Shown here piece by piece: positions 7,907-14,987 of a stretch of DNA of 64,000 bases. The position numbers were made by a program, and so were the translations under genes. The DNA is taken from NCBI RefSeq assembly GCF_026790065.1, contig NZ_JALAMO010000016.1, positions 62,001 to 126,000 on the forward strand, in the 5' to 3' direction. Source of the DNA: Bacillus sp. N13C7 (GTDB lineage Bacteria; Bacillota; Bacilli; Bacillales; Bacillaceae). Positions within the stretch are counted from its first letter, which is position 1; each line of letters starts with the position of its first letter. Below the pieces are notes generated by a model, which did not search any database, was not told where the DNA came from, and saw nothing but the letters and a program-made list of their open reading frames with translations.

Positions 7907-8245
7907 TTATTTTACTAATTCCATTAAAGTTTCTAAGGATAGACTCGAAACCGGATTTTGCGTTTTCGTTTTCAGCGTACCGCCAATCAAATAAGAATAG
8001 TCACGGCACTTTGCCAATTGAAAACGGACTCTATTATTCGTTTTAGTGATTTTGGCAGGTTCATCAGATTCCCAAGCGTCAACGATCTTGTAAACATTTA
8101 AAATCACACTGCTCCGAACAACAATTGCCCGTTTACATTCCTTTGCTCTGGACAATTTCATATCCCAGTTCCCGCAGGCGCGGTTCGTTAGCGTGTCGCC
8201 TTTTTGATTATCCTTGATCTTTATGATTAAGAAATCTTTACCCAA
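7907..8245 (-). CDS. Small protein of unknown function upstream of the nuclease-like gene
   Basis: 112-residue beta-rich protein. A segment of the form GDTLTNRACGNWDMKLSRA, then AIVVRSSVILNVYKI, DAW and RVRFQL resembles the short PUA-like modules found beside or within restriction-type nucleases; this is recognition from memory and weak. The start is the TTG at 8245, preceded by AGGGGAAGAG at 5 nt. It is the first gene of the two-gene unit with the PD-(D/E)XK-like protein and runs divergently from yeeF. Confidence 0.6.
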   Translation of the reverse strand: MGKDFLIIKIKDNQKGDTLTNRACGNWDMKLSRAKECKRAIVVRSSVILNVYKIVDAWESDEPAKITKTNNRVRFQLAKCRDYSYLIGGTLKTKTQNPVSSLSLETLMELVK

Positions 8246-8411
8246 ATGAGCTCTTCCCCTTTTTATTGATTTATCATCATCATATCAAATCTGTGTATAT
8301 AGGCACATGCCTAATAGCTCATTTTTCTACCAAAACACGTTCTCACCCCCACCCCCATCCCGCCCCGTGGTAAAATTTTGATATTGAGCGAACAAAAGAA
8401 GGGAAATGGTC

Positions 8412-10421
8412 ATGAAAGTATTTGAAGCGAAAACACTGCTTTCGGAAGCGACAGACCGTGCAAAAGAGTACAAAGAACTAAGAACGCAAATGGTCAACTT
8501 GAGAAAAGCGTTAAAAAGCGTCGCTGATCTCAGTGACAGCGAATTCTCAGGAAAAGGCGCCAGCAACATCAAAGCCTTCTATCACGACCACGTCGGCGTC
8601 ACCGACCAATGGATCGACTACATCGATATGAAAATCGCATTTTTCAACAGCATCGCCGGAGCCGCCGAGGACAAAGGCCTCTCTGACGCATACATCGAAG
8701 AATCCTTCCTGGAGCACGAACTGGCAAATGCCCATAAAAAATCAAAATACATCATGTCCGAACAGAAAAAAGCGATGAAAGACATCCTAAACGATATCGA
8801 CGACATCCTCCCGCTCGACCTGTTTTCAACAGAAACCTTCAAAGACGAGCTGGCAGATGCCAACGACAAACGAAAAAAAACACTGGAAAAATTGGACGTC
8901 TTGGACGAAGACCTGAAGACAGAATACGCCCTGTCAGAACCAAACGAACAATTCATTAAGTCCGACTTCCAAAAGCTCCAAGAAGCAACGGGCAAAGGCA
9001 AAAATGCCACACCCATCCACTACAACGCCAAAGCGTATCGTAAGAGTGACATACATAAGAAAAAAGGCGACATTGAAACGCGGACGGATGCTTACTTGAA
9101 GATTAAGAAAGAGGAAGCGAAGAAACGCGAGATTGAAAAATTAAAAGAAAGACTGAAAAACTACGATTATGCGGATGCCGATGAATTTTACACAATGGCA
9201 AAAACGATCGGCTATGAAGATCTGACAGCAGAACAGCAAAGATACTTCACCCAAATTGAAAACACGCGTGAGCTTGAAGCAGGCTTCAAAGGGGTTGCCG
9301 TCGGCCTTTACGATTCAGGAAAAGACGCGGTCGTAGGCCTGTGGGATATGGTCACAGATCCGGGCGGAACCGTTGAAGCCATTACAGGAGCTGTGGCTCA
9401 CCCGATCAAAACGTATGAAGCCATTTCAGCGGCAATCGAAGAATCGTACCAAAAAGACATGGTGAATGGTGACACCTACTCACGAGCAAGATGGGTGTCA
9501 TACGCGGTTGGCACTGTTGTCACATCAATTGTCGGCACAAAAGGTGTTGGCGCCGTCTCTAAAACAGGCACAGCCGCCAAAGTGACGGCCAAAGTCAAAA
9601 CAACAGCAAACAAATCTGCAACAGCCCAAAAAGCCATAACAGTCTCAAAACAAACCGTTGATCACATCAAACAAAAAGTAAACACAGGCATTGAAGTAGC
9701 AAAAAAACACGTCAAAACCAAGTTAAATCAAATCGGAGATCTCACACTTGCGGATATTCTCCCTTACCATCCCCGTCATGATTTAGTGCCGGCAGGCGTT
9801 CCTTACAACGCAGTCAATGGGGTCACACTTAAAGAGGGACTTCAGAAATTCGCCAAGGTCATCCTGCCGAAACCGTACGGAACGTCATCAAGCGGAAGAC
9901 GAACTCCAGCGCCACATGTACCGCCGGTAACCGTCAAATACGGCGAGCACTACGCAAAATGGAGCAGAAAGAAAGTGCTGAAGCCTAATATCATCTACAA
10001 AACAAAAGAAGGCTACACGTACACGACTGACAACTATGGTAGAATTACAAGTGTCAAAGCAGACTTGCAGCTGGGAGAAGCAAAACGAAACCAATATGCA
10101 CAGACGAATGCTGGAAAGCCCCAAGACCGAAAGCCTGACGATGACGGAGGCCATTTAATCGCCACCCAATTCAAAGGCTCAGGCCAGTTCGACAATATCG
10201 TGCCGATGAATTCTCAGATTAATAGGAGCGGTGGGAAATGGTACAACATGGAGCAAGTTTGGTCTAAAGCTTTAAGTCAAAAACCACCGAAGCAGGTGAC
10301 AGTTAAAATTAACAACATTTATGAGGGTGATTCTTTAAGACCTTCTAAATTTATTGTTGTATATAAAGTTGGGGACAAAGAACCTGTTAGAACAATCATT
10401 AAGAATAAAGCTGGGGGTTAA
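8412..10421 (+). CDS. yeeF: LXG-domain polymorphic toxin YeeF with C-terminal non-specific nuclease
   Basis: 669 residues, the length I recall for YeeF of strain 168. The N-terminal about 210 residues are the helical LXG domain ([20 protein letters not shown] onward), which targets the toxin for export by the type VII (Yuk/Yue) secretion system. A middle region (about 290–370, [19 protein letters not shown]) is a pre-toxin segment, followed by a Lys/Thr-rich linker. The C-terminal about 130 residues contain DDDGGHLIA and [13 protein letters not shown], the active-site His and Asn pattern of DNA/RNA non-specific endonucleases (Endonuclea_NS_2). The ATG at 8412 is favoured over 8406 by spacing from GAAGGGAA. 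The immunity gene starts 4 bp after the stop. Confidence 0.92.
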   Translation: MKVFEAKTLLSEATDRAKEYKELRTQMVNLRKALKSVADLSDSEFSGKGASNIKAFYHDHVGVTDQWIDYIDMKIAFFNSIAGAAEDKGLSDAYIEESFLEHELANAHKKSKYIMSEQKKAMKDILNDIDDILPLDLFSTETFKDELADANDKRKKTLEKLDVLDEDLKTEYALSEPNEQFIKSDFQKLQEATGKGKNATPIHYNAKAYRKSDIHKKKGDIETRTDAYLKIKKEEAKKREIEKLKERLKNYDYADADEFYTMAKTIGYEDLTAEQQRYFTQIENTRELEAGFKGVAVGLYDSGKDAVVGLWDMVTDPGGTVEAITGAVAHPIKTYEAISAAIEESYQKDMVNGDTYSRARWVSYAVGTVVTSIVGTKGVGAVSKTGTAAKVTAKVKTTANKSATAQKAITVSKQTVDHIKQKVNTGIEVAKKHVKTKLNQIGDLTLADILPYHPRHDLVPAGVPYNAVNGVTLKEGLQKFAKVILPKPYGTSSSGRRTPAPHVPPVTVKYGEHYAKWSRKKVLKPNIIYKTKEGYTYTTDNYGRITSVKADLQLGEAKRNQYAQTNAGKPQDRKPDDDGGHLIATQFKGSGQFDNIVPMNSQINRSGGKWYNMEQVWSKALSQKPPKQVTVKINNIYEGDSLRPSKFIVVYKVGDKEPVRTIIKNKAGG

Positions 10422-10425
10422 TCTA

Positions 10426-10896
10426 ATGGAAACTCAAAAAATGGGTGAACTATATCAAAAGATTGCTGAACATCTAAATGAAATGATTCCATCTCAATGG
10501 GAAAAGATCGTTTTATATGCTGAAATACTTGATGACTCAGCAGATATATACTTTTATTTTACAACACCAAATAACAGCGATTATTTATTTTCTCATTATA
10601 TACCTGAACACTTTGATGTGAGCGAAGAGATTTACGATCAACTGCTAATTGAACTTCAAGAGCTATTTGAAGAACTAAAAGAAGAATTTAAGCTAGGCAA
10701 TCAAGATATTTGGACAAATCTCACTTTAAAATTAGAAAACACCGGAAAGTTTTCAATTGATTATAATTATGACGATGTTTTATCGTCTGAACTTGATGAC
10801 CTTCAAAGACGAGATGTTTGGAAATATCAAAATTTAGGGATATTGCCTAAAGATGAGGACGACAAAGAATTTGTAATAAACTACTTCGGTCTATAA
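10426..10896 (+). CDS. yezG: YezG-family immunity protein, copy 1
   Basis: 156-residue acidic protein of the YezG-like (DUF600) immunity family: METQKMGELYQKIAEHLN at the start, WEKIVLYAEILDDSADIYFYF strands, and a C-terminal DYNYDDVLSSELDD plus GILPKDEDDKEFVINY. YezG proteins neutralise the cognate LXG nuclease by binding it. Start at 10426 has GGGGG 8 nt upstream and lies 4 bp after the yeeF stop, so toxin and immunity are translationally coupled. It is followed by a terminator and by a second homologue of identical length. Confidence 0.92.
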   Translation: METQKMGELYQKIAEHLNEMIPSQWEKIVLYAEILDDSADIYFYFTTPNNSDYLFSHYIPEHFDVSEEIYDQLLIELQELFEELKEEFKLGNQDIWTNLTLKLENTGKFSIDYNYDDVLSSELDDLQRRDVWKYQNLGILPKDEDDKEFVINYFGL

Positions 10897-10899
10897 ATC

Positions 10900-10940
10900 A
10901 AAAATGGCTCAGCCCTTCTCTGCTGAGCTATTTTTGATAA
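10900..10940 (+). terminator. Terminator after the first immunity gene
   Basis: GCTCAGC / GCTGAGC stem (loop CCTTCTCT) followed by a T-rich tract. An almost identical hairpin follows the second immunity gene. Confidence 0.8.
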
Positions 10941-10972
10941 TTAAGATTTCTCGACGATTGAAGGTGAAAAGA

Positions 10973-11443
10973 TTGGAAACAAAAAAAATGCAAGATTTGT
11001 ATCAGCTTATTAGTCAGAAATTAAATAACATCATACCTTGTGAATGGACAAAAATTTATCTTTATGCAGAAGTACTAAATGACTCTACCATGGTTCTCTT
11101 TCACTTCAAGACACCAGAAAATAATCAAATTATTTATTCACAAGATATACCTAGCCATTACAACGTAAGCAAGGATATTTTCAAGACGTTGTTAAGAGAA
11201 CTAAGAGAACTTTTTGAAGAATTAAGAACTGAACACAGAAATAATAACGATGATGTTTGGACTAACCTTACACTAACATTGGATCGTAGTGGAGAATTCC
11301 AATTAGATTATAATTATGATGATATTTTAGCATCAGAATTAGATGGATATGAGAGAATCGCAATATGGGAATATAAAAACCTTGGTATTTTGCCTGAAGA
11401 TGAGGATGATAAAGAATTTGTAATTAACTACCTCGGTCTATAA
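10973..11443 (+). CDS. YezG-family immunity protein, copy 2 (diverged tandem duplicate)
   Basis: 156 residues, the same length as copy 1 and clearly homologous throughout (ETKKMQDLYQLISQKLN, TKIYLYAEVLNDS, LDYNYDDILASELDGYE, GILPEDEDDKEFVINY). The start is the TTG at 10973 with AAGGTG upstream. Extra immunity genes after LXG toxins usually give resistance to toxin variants of other strains, so this may be an orphan immunity gene protecting against a different nuclease allele. That is inference; it could also act on the same YeeF. Confidence 0.85.
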   Translation: METKKMQDLYQLISQKLNNIIPCEWTKIYLYAEVLNDSTMVLFHFKTPENNQIIYSQDIPSHYNVSKDIFKTLLRELRELFEELRTEHRNNNDDVWTNLTLTLDRSGEFQLDYNYDDILASELDGYERIAIWEYKNLGILPEDEDDKEFVINYLGL

Positions 11444-11445
11444 TT

Positions 11446-11486
11446 TAAAAATGGCTCAGCCCTACTCTGCTGAGCTATTTTTTATA
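11446..11486 (+). terminator. Terminator after the second immunity gene
   Basis: GCTCAGC / GCTGAGC stem with loop CCTACTCT and a T tract, a near copy of the hairpin at 10900–10940. Confidence 0.8.
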
Positions 11487-11582
11487 AAACAATCTAAAAA
11501 ATAGAAATATAAATTTAGAGGTTTTCTATATGGATAGAGGATAATCATCCATAAAAGACAAAGTAGAATGGGGAAAAGAGAA

Positions 11583-12170
11583 ATGAGCCATGTAGAAGTT
11601 TTTGAAAAAGAAGTATTAGAAGAAGTAAGACGAGCTATAAACGAAATCGTAGAAATCTACAGAGACCATCAGTATTTTTGGGGAAATACGGCGGGATGGG
11701 CTCCAGAAGAGGCCGAAAAGATTCTAACCCGGTCCAGATTAGATTGGTTGCACGCATTATCAGAATCCTTATTCACATGGACTGAAGTCTATAGAACCTC
11801 TACAGACAATGAAGGCAAACTAATCCTTGCTTGGGCGAACCTAGGAGCTCTGTTAGAAGGTGGGATTAAGCTGTTCTTATCGGTTCATGTTAATCAATAC
11901 CAAAATAGCCAACACCGCTTACAGGACCAAAAAGGCAATCTAATTGAACCTGATGTCTTACCACTAGAAAAGTTAAAAGTATTTTTACAGAAAGAAAATA
12001 TCTTCGAAAAAAAATGGTTCCCTTTTATTTCATTGGTGCAACAACGTCGTAATGCTATCCATGCCTATAAACATCGAGAAATTGGGAATTGGACTGAATT
12101 CTATGAAAGTATCAAAAAACTACGTACTTTTACACAGGAGATTAAGGGACGACTTCCTTATCCAGGATAA
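11583..12170 (+). CDS. HEPN-like protein of unknown function
   Basis: 195-residue, mostly helical protein. The segment LVQQRRNAIHAYKHREIG contains the R-x4-H type motif (RRNAIH) that marks HEPN RNases and HEPN-like nucleotide-binding proteins, and the preceding WANLGALLEGGIKLFL helix fits the same fold. Start at 11583 (MSHVEVF) is preferred because GGGGA lies 8–9 nt upstream; an in-frame ATG at 11568 is an alternative. It stands alone between the immunity genes and the terminator at 12204. HEPN proteins occur in toxin-antitoxin and antiphage systems, but here no partner gene is visible, so function stays open. Confidence 0.6.
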   Translation: MSHVEVFEKEVLEEVRRAINEIVEIYRDHQYFWGNTAGWAPEEAEKILTRSRLDWLHALSESLFTWTEVYRTSTDNEGKLILAWANLGALLEGGIKLFLSVHVNQYQNSQHRLQDQKGNLIEPDVLPLEKLKVFLQKENIFEKKWFPFISLVQQRRNAIHAYKHREIGNWTEFYESIKKLRTFTQEIKGRLPYPG

Positions 12171-12203
12171 TCTATTGATTCAAAAGGTTTAATATAATCA
12201 AGA

Positions 12204-12231
12204 AAAAAACCAGGGTAAACCCTGGTTTTTA
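12204..12231 (+). terminator. Terminator after the HEPN-like gene
   Basis: AACCAGGGT / ACCCTGGTT tight hairpin followed by a T run. Confidence 0.85.
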
Positions 12232-12232
12232 A

Positions 12233-12281
12233 AAAATTAAAAGGCTCTCGAAACTTTCTAGACAGCCTGAGCCCTTTTAAA
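12233..12281 (-). terminator. Probable terminator of rlmCD
   Basis: On the minus strand AAAAGGGCTC pairs imperfectly with GAGAGCCTTTT across a long loop and is followed by T-rich sequence. It lies just downstream of the rlmCD stop; the pairing is imperfect so confidence is moderate. Confidence 0.5.
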
Positions 12282-12314
12282 CGAAAAGGCTCTTTACTCA
12301 CTGTTACATCCTTA

Positions 12315-13694
12315 TTAATTTTTCAGCTCGAGTAGTGAACAACACTCCACATGATTCGTATGCGGAAACATATCCACAGGCTGCACTTCGAGCGTCTGAT
12401 ACCCGCCATCCTCAAGCACCCGCAGGTCTCTCGCAAGCGTCCCAGGATTACAGGACACGTACACCACCCGCTTCGGTTTCATCTCCACAATCGTCCGCAG
12501 GAGGGCTTCGTCGCAGCCTTTTCTTGGCGGGTCTACAACTAGCGTATCGGCCGTGATGCCTTCTTCATACCATTTTGGAATCACGGTTTCCGCTTCACCG
12601 ACCGCGAACTCTGCGTTTGTGATGCCGTTGAGCTCGGCGTTGCGTTTCGCATCCTCAATTGCCTCCGGTACAATTTCTACTCCGTACACTTTTTTCGCTT
12701 GCTTTGCCAGGAAGAGAGAAATCGTTCCGATGCCGCAGTAGGCGTCGATGACGGTTTCTTCCCCTTGAAGCTCTGCGTACTCCAGCGCTTTGTCGTAGAG
12801 CACTTTGGTTTGCTCCGGGTTGACCTGATAAAACGATCTGGCGGAGATGGCGAATTTGACGTCTCCGATGAGGTCGTAGATGTATTCTTCGCCCCAGATG
12901 ACGTTTGTTTCGTTCCCGAAGATGACGTTTGTTTTGTTCGGGTTGATGTTTTGCACGATGGATTTGACGTGCGGGAATTGCGCTGTGATGTCTTCGATGA
13001 TCTTCGCTTTGTGCGGGAAGTCGATTGTTCTTGTGATAAAGACGATCATCATTTCACCTGTAACCACGCCGTATCTGACCATGATATGGCGGAGCCAGCC
13101 TTTGTGGCGTTCTTCGTTGTACGCTTTGACACCGTATTTGGCGCATATGTCTTTGACGGCTTGAACGGCTTCGTCGTTTTTGGATTGCTGGATCAGGCAG
13201 GCGCTCATGTCGATGATGTCATGGCTTCTTTGCTGATAGAATCCGGCGACGAGTCCGCCTTCCCGTTCTCCTACCGGCACCTGCGCTTTGTTTCTGTAAT
13301 TCCACGGGTCTTCCATGCCGAGAGTCGGGTGCACGGTGACGTTTGACAGGTCCAGCTTGCCGATGCGTTCTAAGACGTCTTTGACTTGTTTCTGTTTAAA
13401 CAAGAGCTGGCCTTCGTAGGTCATGTGCTGAAGCTGGCAGCCTCCGCATTGTTTGTAAATCGGACACGGGGCGTTGGTTCTGTGCGGGCTCTCTTCCTTC
13501 AGCTCAATCAGGCGGCCGAAGGCGAAGCCTTTTTTGACACGTGTGACTTTGATTTGGGCTTTTTCCTCCGGCAGGGCGTTCGGCACGAAGATCGGGAAGC
13601 CTTGGACCTTTGCGACGCCCGCTCCTTCATGTGTCAAATCCTCAAATGTCACATCGTAGTATTCGTTTTTTTCTACTGGGGGTTTCATTTTCAT
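12315..13694 (-). CDS. rlmCD: 23S rRNA (uracil-C5)-methyltransferase RlmCD
   Basis: 459-residue RNA m5U methyltransferase of the TrmA/RumA family. An N-terminal TRAM domain (about 10–70) is followed by the iron-sulfur cysteines in [14 protein letters not shown], the SAM-binding [16 protein letters not shown] motif, [14 protein letters not shown] and the catalytic-Cys segment [11 protein letters not shown]. In B. subtilis this enzyme (formerly YefA) methylates both U747 and U1939 of 23S rRNA using SAM. The ATG at 13694 has GAGGTG 8 nt upstream. It lies downstream of dgkB on the same strand but after a terminator hairpin. Confidence 0.94.
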   Translation of the reverse strand: MKMKPPVEKNEYYDVTFEDLTHEGAGVAKVQGFPIFVPNALPEEKAQIKVTRVKKGFAFGRLIELKEESPHRTNAPCPIYKQCGGCQLQHMTYEGQLLFKQKQVKDVLERIGKLDLSNVTVHPTLGMEDPWNYRNKAQVPVGEREGGLVAGFYQQRSHDIIDMSACLIQQSKNDEAVQAVKDICAKYGVKAYNEERHKGWLRHIMVRYGVVTGEMMIVFITRTIDFPHKAKIIEDITAQFPHVKSIVQNINPNKTNVIFGNETNVIWGEEYIYDLIGDVKFAISARSFYQVNPEQTKVLYDKALEYAELQGEETVIDAYCGIGTISLFLAKQAKKVYGVEIVPEAIEDAKRNAELNGITNAEFAVGEAETVIPKWYEEGITADTLVVDPPRKGCDEALLRTIVEMKPKRVVYVSCNPGTLARDLRVLEDGGYQTLEVQPVDMFPHTNHVECCSLLELKN

Positions 13695-13724
13695 CTATAA
13701 TCACCTCTAGTTTTAAGCGAAAGA

Positions 13725-13754
13725 AAAACTTGGCCTGTACAAGCCAAGTTTTTA
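13725..13754 (-). terminator. Terminator between dgkB and rlmCD
   Basis: Inverted repeat AAAACTTGGC / GCCAAGTTTTT around an 8-nt loop directly at the dgkB stop codon. It probably gives partial read-through into rlmCD. Confidence 0.75.
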
Positions 13755-14663
13755 GTCATCCAGCTGTTCCGCTTTCTCCTTCGGCATGACGACGTGAATG
13801 TGTCGATACAGATTCACGAATTCGCCCGGCAGCATGCCGCCGTACTCGCCGTCCAGGTTCAGCTGCATCTTTTCTGATACATTGACTTTCACGCGGTTCG
13901 CTTTTGTATAAATAATGTGCTGGTCGTTGATGTGTTCGCCGCGGAGCGCCATCGTTGCGACCCTGATAAATTCAGCAAGGTTTGCTTTCTTTAGTATCAT
14001 CAAATCAAACATGCCGTCATTCAGGCTGGAATCCGGCGCGAGTTTTTCGAACCCGCCGACGGAATTTGTCAGCGTGACCAAAAACAGCATGATTTCACCT
14101 TGAAACAGCTTGCCGTCATATTCAATCTCGACTTCTGTCGGACGAAGTGAAGGCAGCATTTCCATTCCCTTTAAATAATAAGCAAGCTGGCCGAGCATCG
14201 TTTTGAGTTTGCTTGGCACATCGTACGTCAGCTCCGTCAGACGGCCTCCGCCGGCGATATTGATAAAATACTGGCCGTTCACCTGTCCGATATCAATCGG
14301 GCGGGCAACGCCGTTAATGACCGTATCTGCCGCTTTTAAAATATCCTCGCGCGGAATATTGAGCGCTCTGGCGAAGTCGTTCGTTGTGCCGACAGGAATC
14401 ACACCGAGTGTCGGACGGTTGTCTAAAGGCGCAAGCCCGTTGACGACCTCGTTGATCGTTCCGTCTCCGCCCGCTGCAACGATCAAGTCAAACTCACGCA
14501 ATGCCGCTTCCTTGGCGGCGTGCGTTGCGTCTCCTGCGCATGTCGTGGCATGGGTGGAGGTTTCATAGCCGGCTTGTTCAAATTTTTGCAGGACCTGGGC
14601 AAGATGCTTTTTAAAGATCTCCCGTCCTGAAGTCGGATTGTATATTATGCGTGCACGTTTCAT
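13752..14663 (-). CDS. dgkB: Diacylglycerol kinase DgkB
   Basis: 303-residue lipid kinase. The N-terminus MKRARIIYNPTSGRE and the motif VAAGGDGTINEVVNGL (about residues 62–77) are the conserved diacylglycerol kinase catalytic/ATP-binding signature, and the remaining half is the beta-sandwich of the DgkB/YegS family. It phosphorylates diacylglycerol released during lipoteichoic acid synthesis back to phosphatidic acid at the membrane. The start at 14663 agrees with family length. Confidence 0.94.
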   Translation of the reverse strand: MKRARIIYNPTSGREIFKKHLAQVLQKFEQAGYETSTHATTCAGDATHAAKEAALREFDLIVAAGGDGTINEVVNGLAPLDNRPTLGVIPVGTTNDFARALNIPREDILKAADTVINGVARPIDIGQVNGQYFINIAGGGRLTELTYDVPSKLKTMLGQLAYYLKGMEMLPSLRPTEVEIEYDGKLFQGEIMLFLVTLTNSVGGFEKLAPDSSLNDGMFDLMILKKANLAEFIRVATMALRGEHINDQHIIYTKANRVKVNVSEKMQLNLDGEYGGMLPGEFVNLYRHIHVVMPKEKAEQLDD

Positions 14664-14778
14664 TATCTCATCATCCTACTTAAGAGTATCCGATCCATTT
14701 TTACACTAACAACCTTTAATTATACTATGAGTTAAAAAAATCGCAACAAAATGTACATAATCTTACAGGTGAAAACGT

Positions 14779-14816
14779 ACAAAAGCTCAAAACTGATTCT
14801 TGTTTTGAGCTTTTGT
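14779..14816. repeat. 15-bp perfect inverted repeat between dgkB and swrC
   Basis: ACAAAAGCTCAAAAC / GTTTTGAGCTTTTGT with an 8-nt loop. The T-rich arms resemble a terminator in either direction, but neither side is followed by a clean T run outside the stem. Confidence 0.65.
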
Positions 14817-14829
14817 CATCCTTAACATT

Positions 14830-14957
14830 CTTTCAGCTTGATTGAAAACCTTTGTAGTCTAGGAAGGGGGAGCATTGGAGCGGAGCGAATGTAGAATTCG
14901 TGAGCACCGACGCGCAGACCTGACAACGAATGCGAGGGTTTTTCAACAAGCTGAAAG
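14830..14957. repeat. Structured repeat-like intergenic element with terminal inverted repeats
   Basis: A 128-bp block bounded by CTTTCAGCTTG(A)TTGAAAA and its inverse TTTTTCAACAAGCTGAAAG. The interior is GC-rich relative to the flanks, has no open reading frame and contains short dyads. It resembles the dispersed intergenic repeats reported in the B. subtilis genome, but I cannot confirm copy number from this window. It directly abuts a plus-strand terminator, so a plus-strand transcript is possible. Confidence 0.5.
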
Positions 14958-14987
14958 CCTCAGCAGAGCTGAGGCTTTTTGTTTTTT
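14957..14987. terminator. Terminator-like hairpin at the end of swrC
   Basis: GCCTCAGC / GCTGAGGC stem with loop AGA, followed on the plus strand by TTTTTGTTTTTT. It is a textbook terminator for the plus strand even though no plus-strand protein gene precedes it; on the minus strand it follows swrC but has only a short T tract. Confidence 0.7.

Noticed and set aside
12699..13346. 215-residue plus-strand open frame opposite rlmCD
   Set aside because: Lies entirely antisense to a well-supported gene, has no ribosome-binding site and shows a composition typical of a reversed coding frame.
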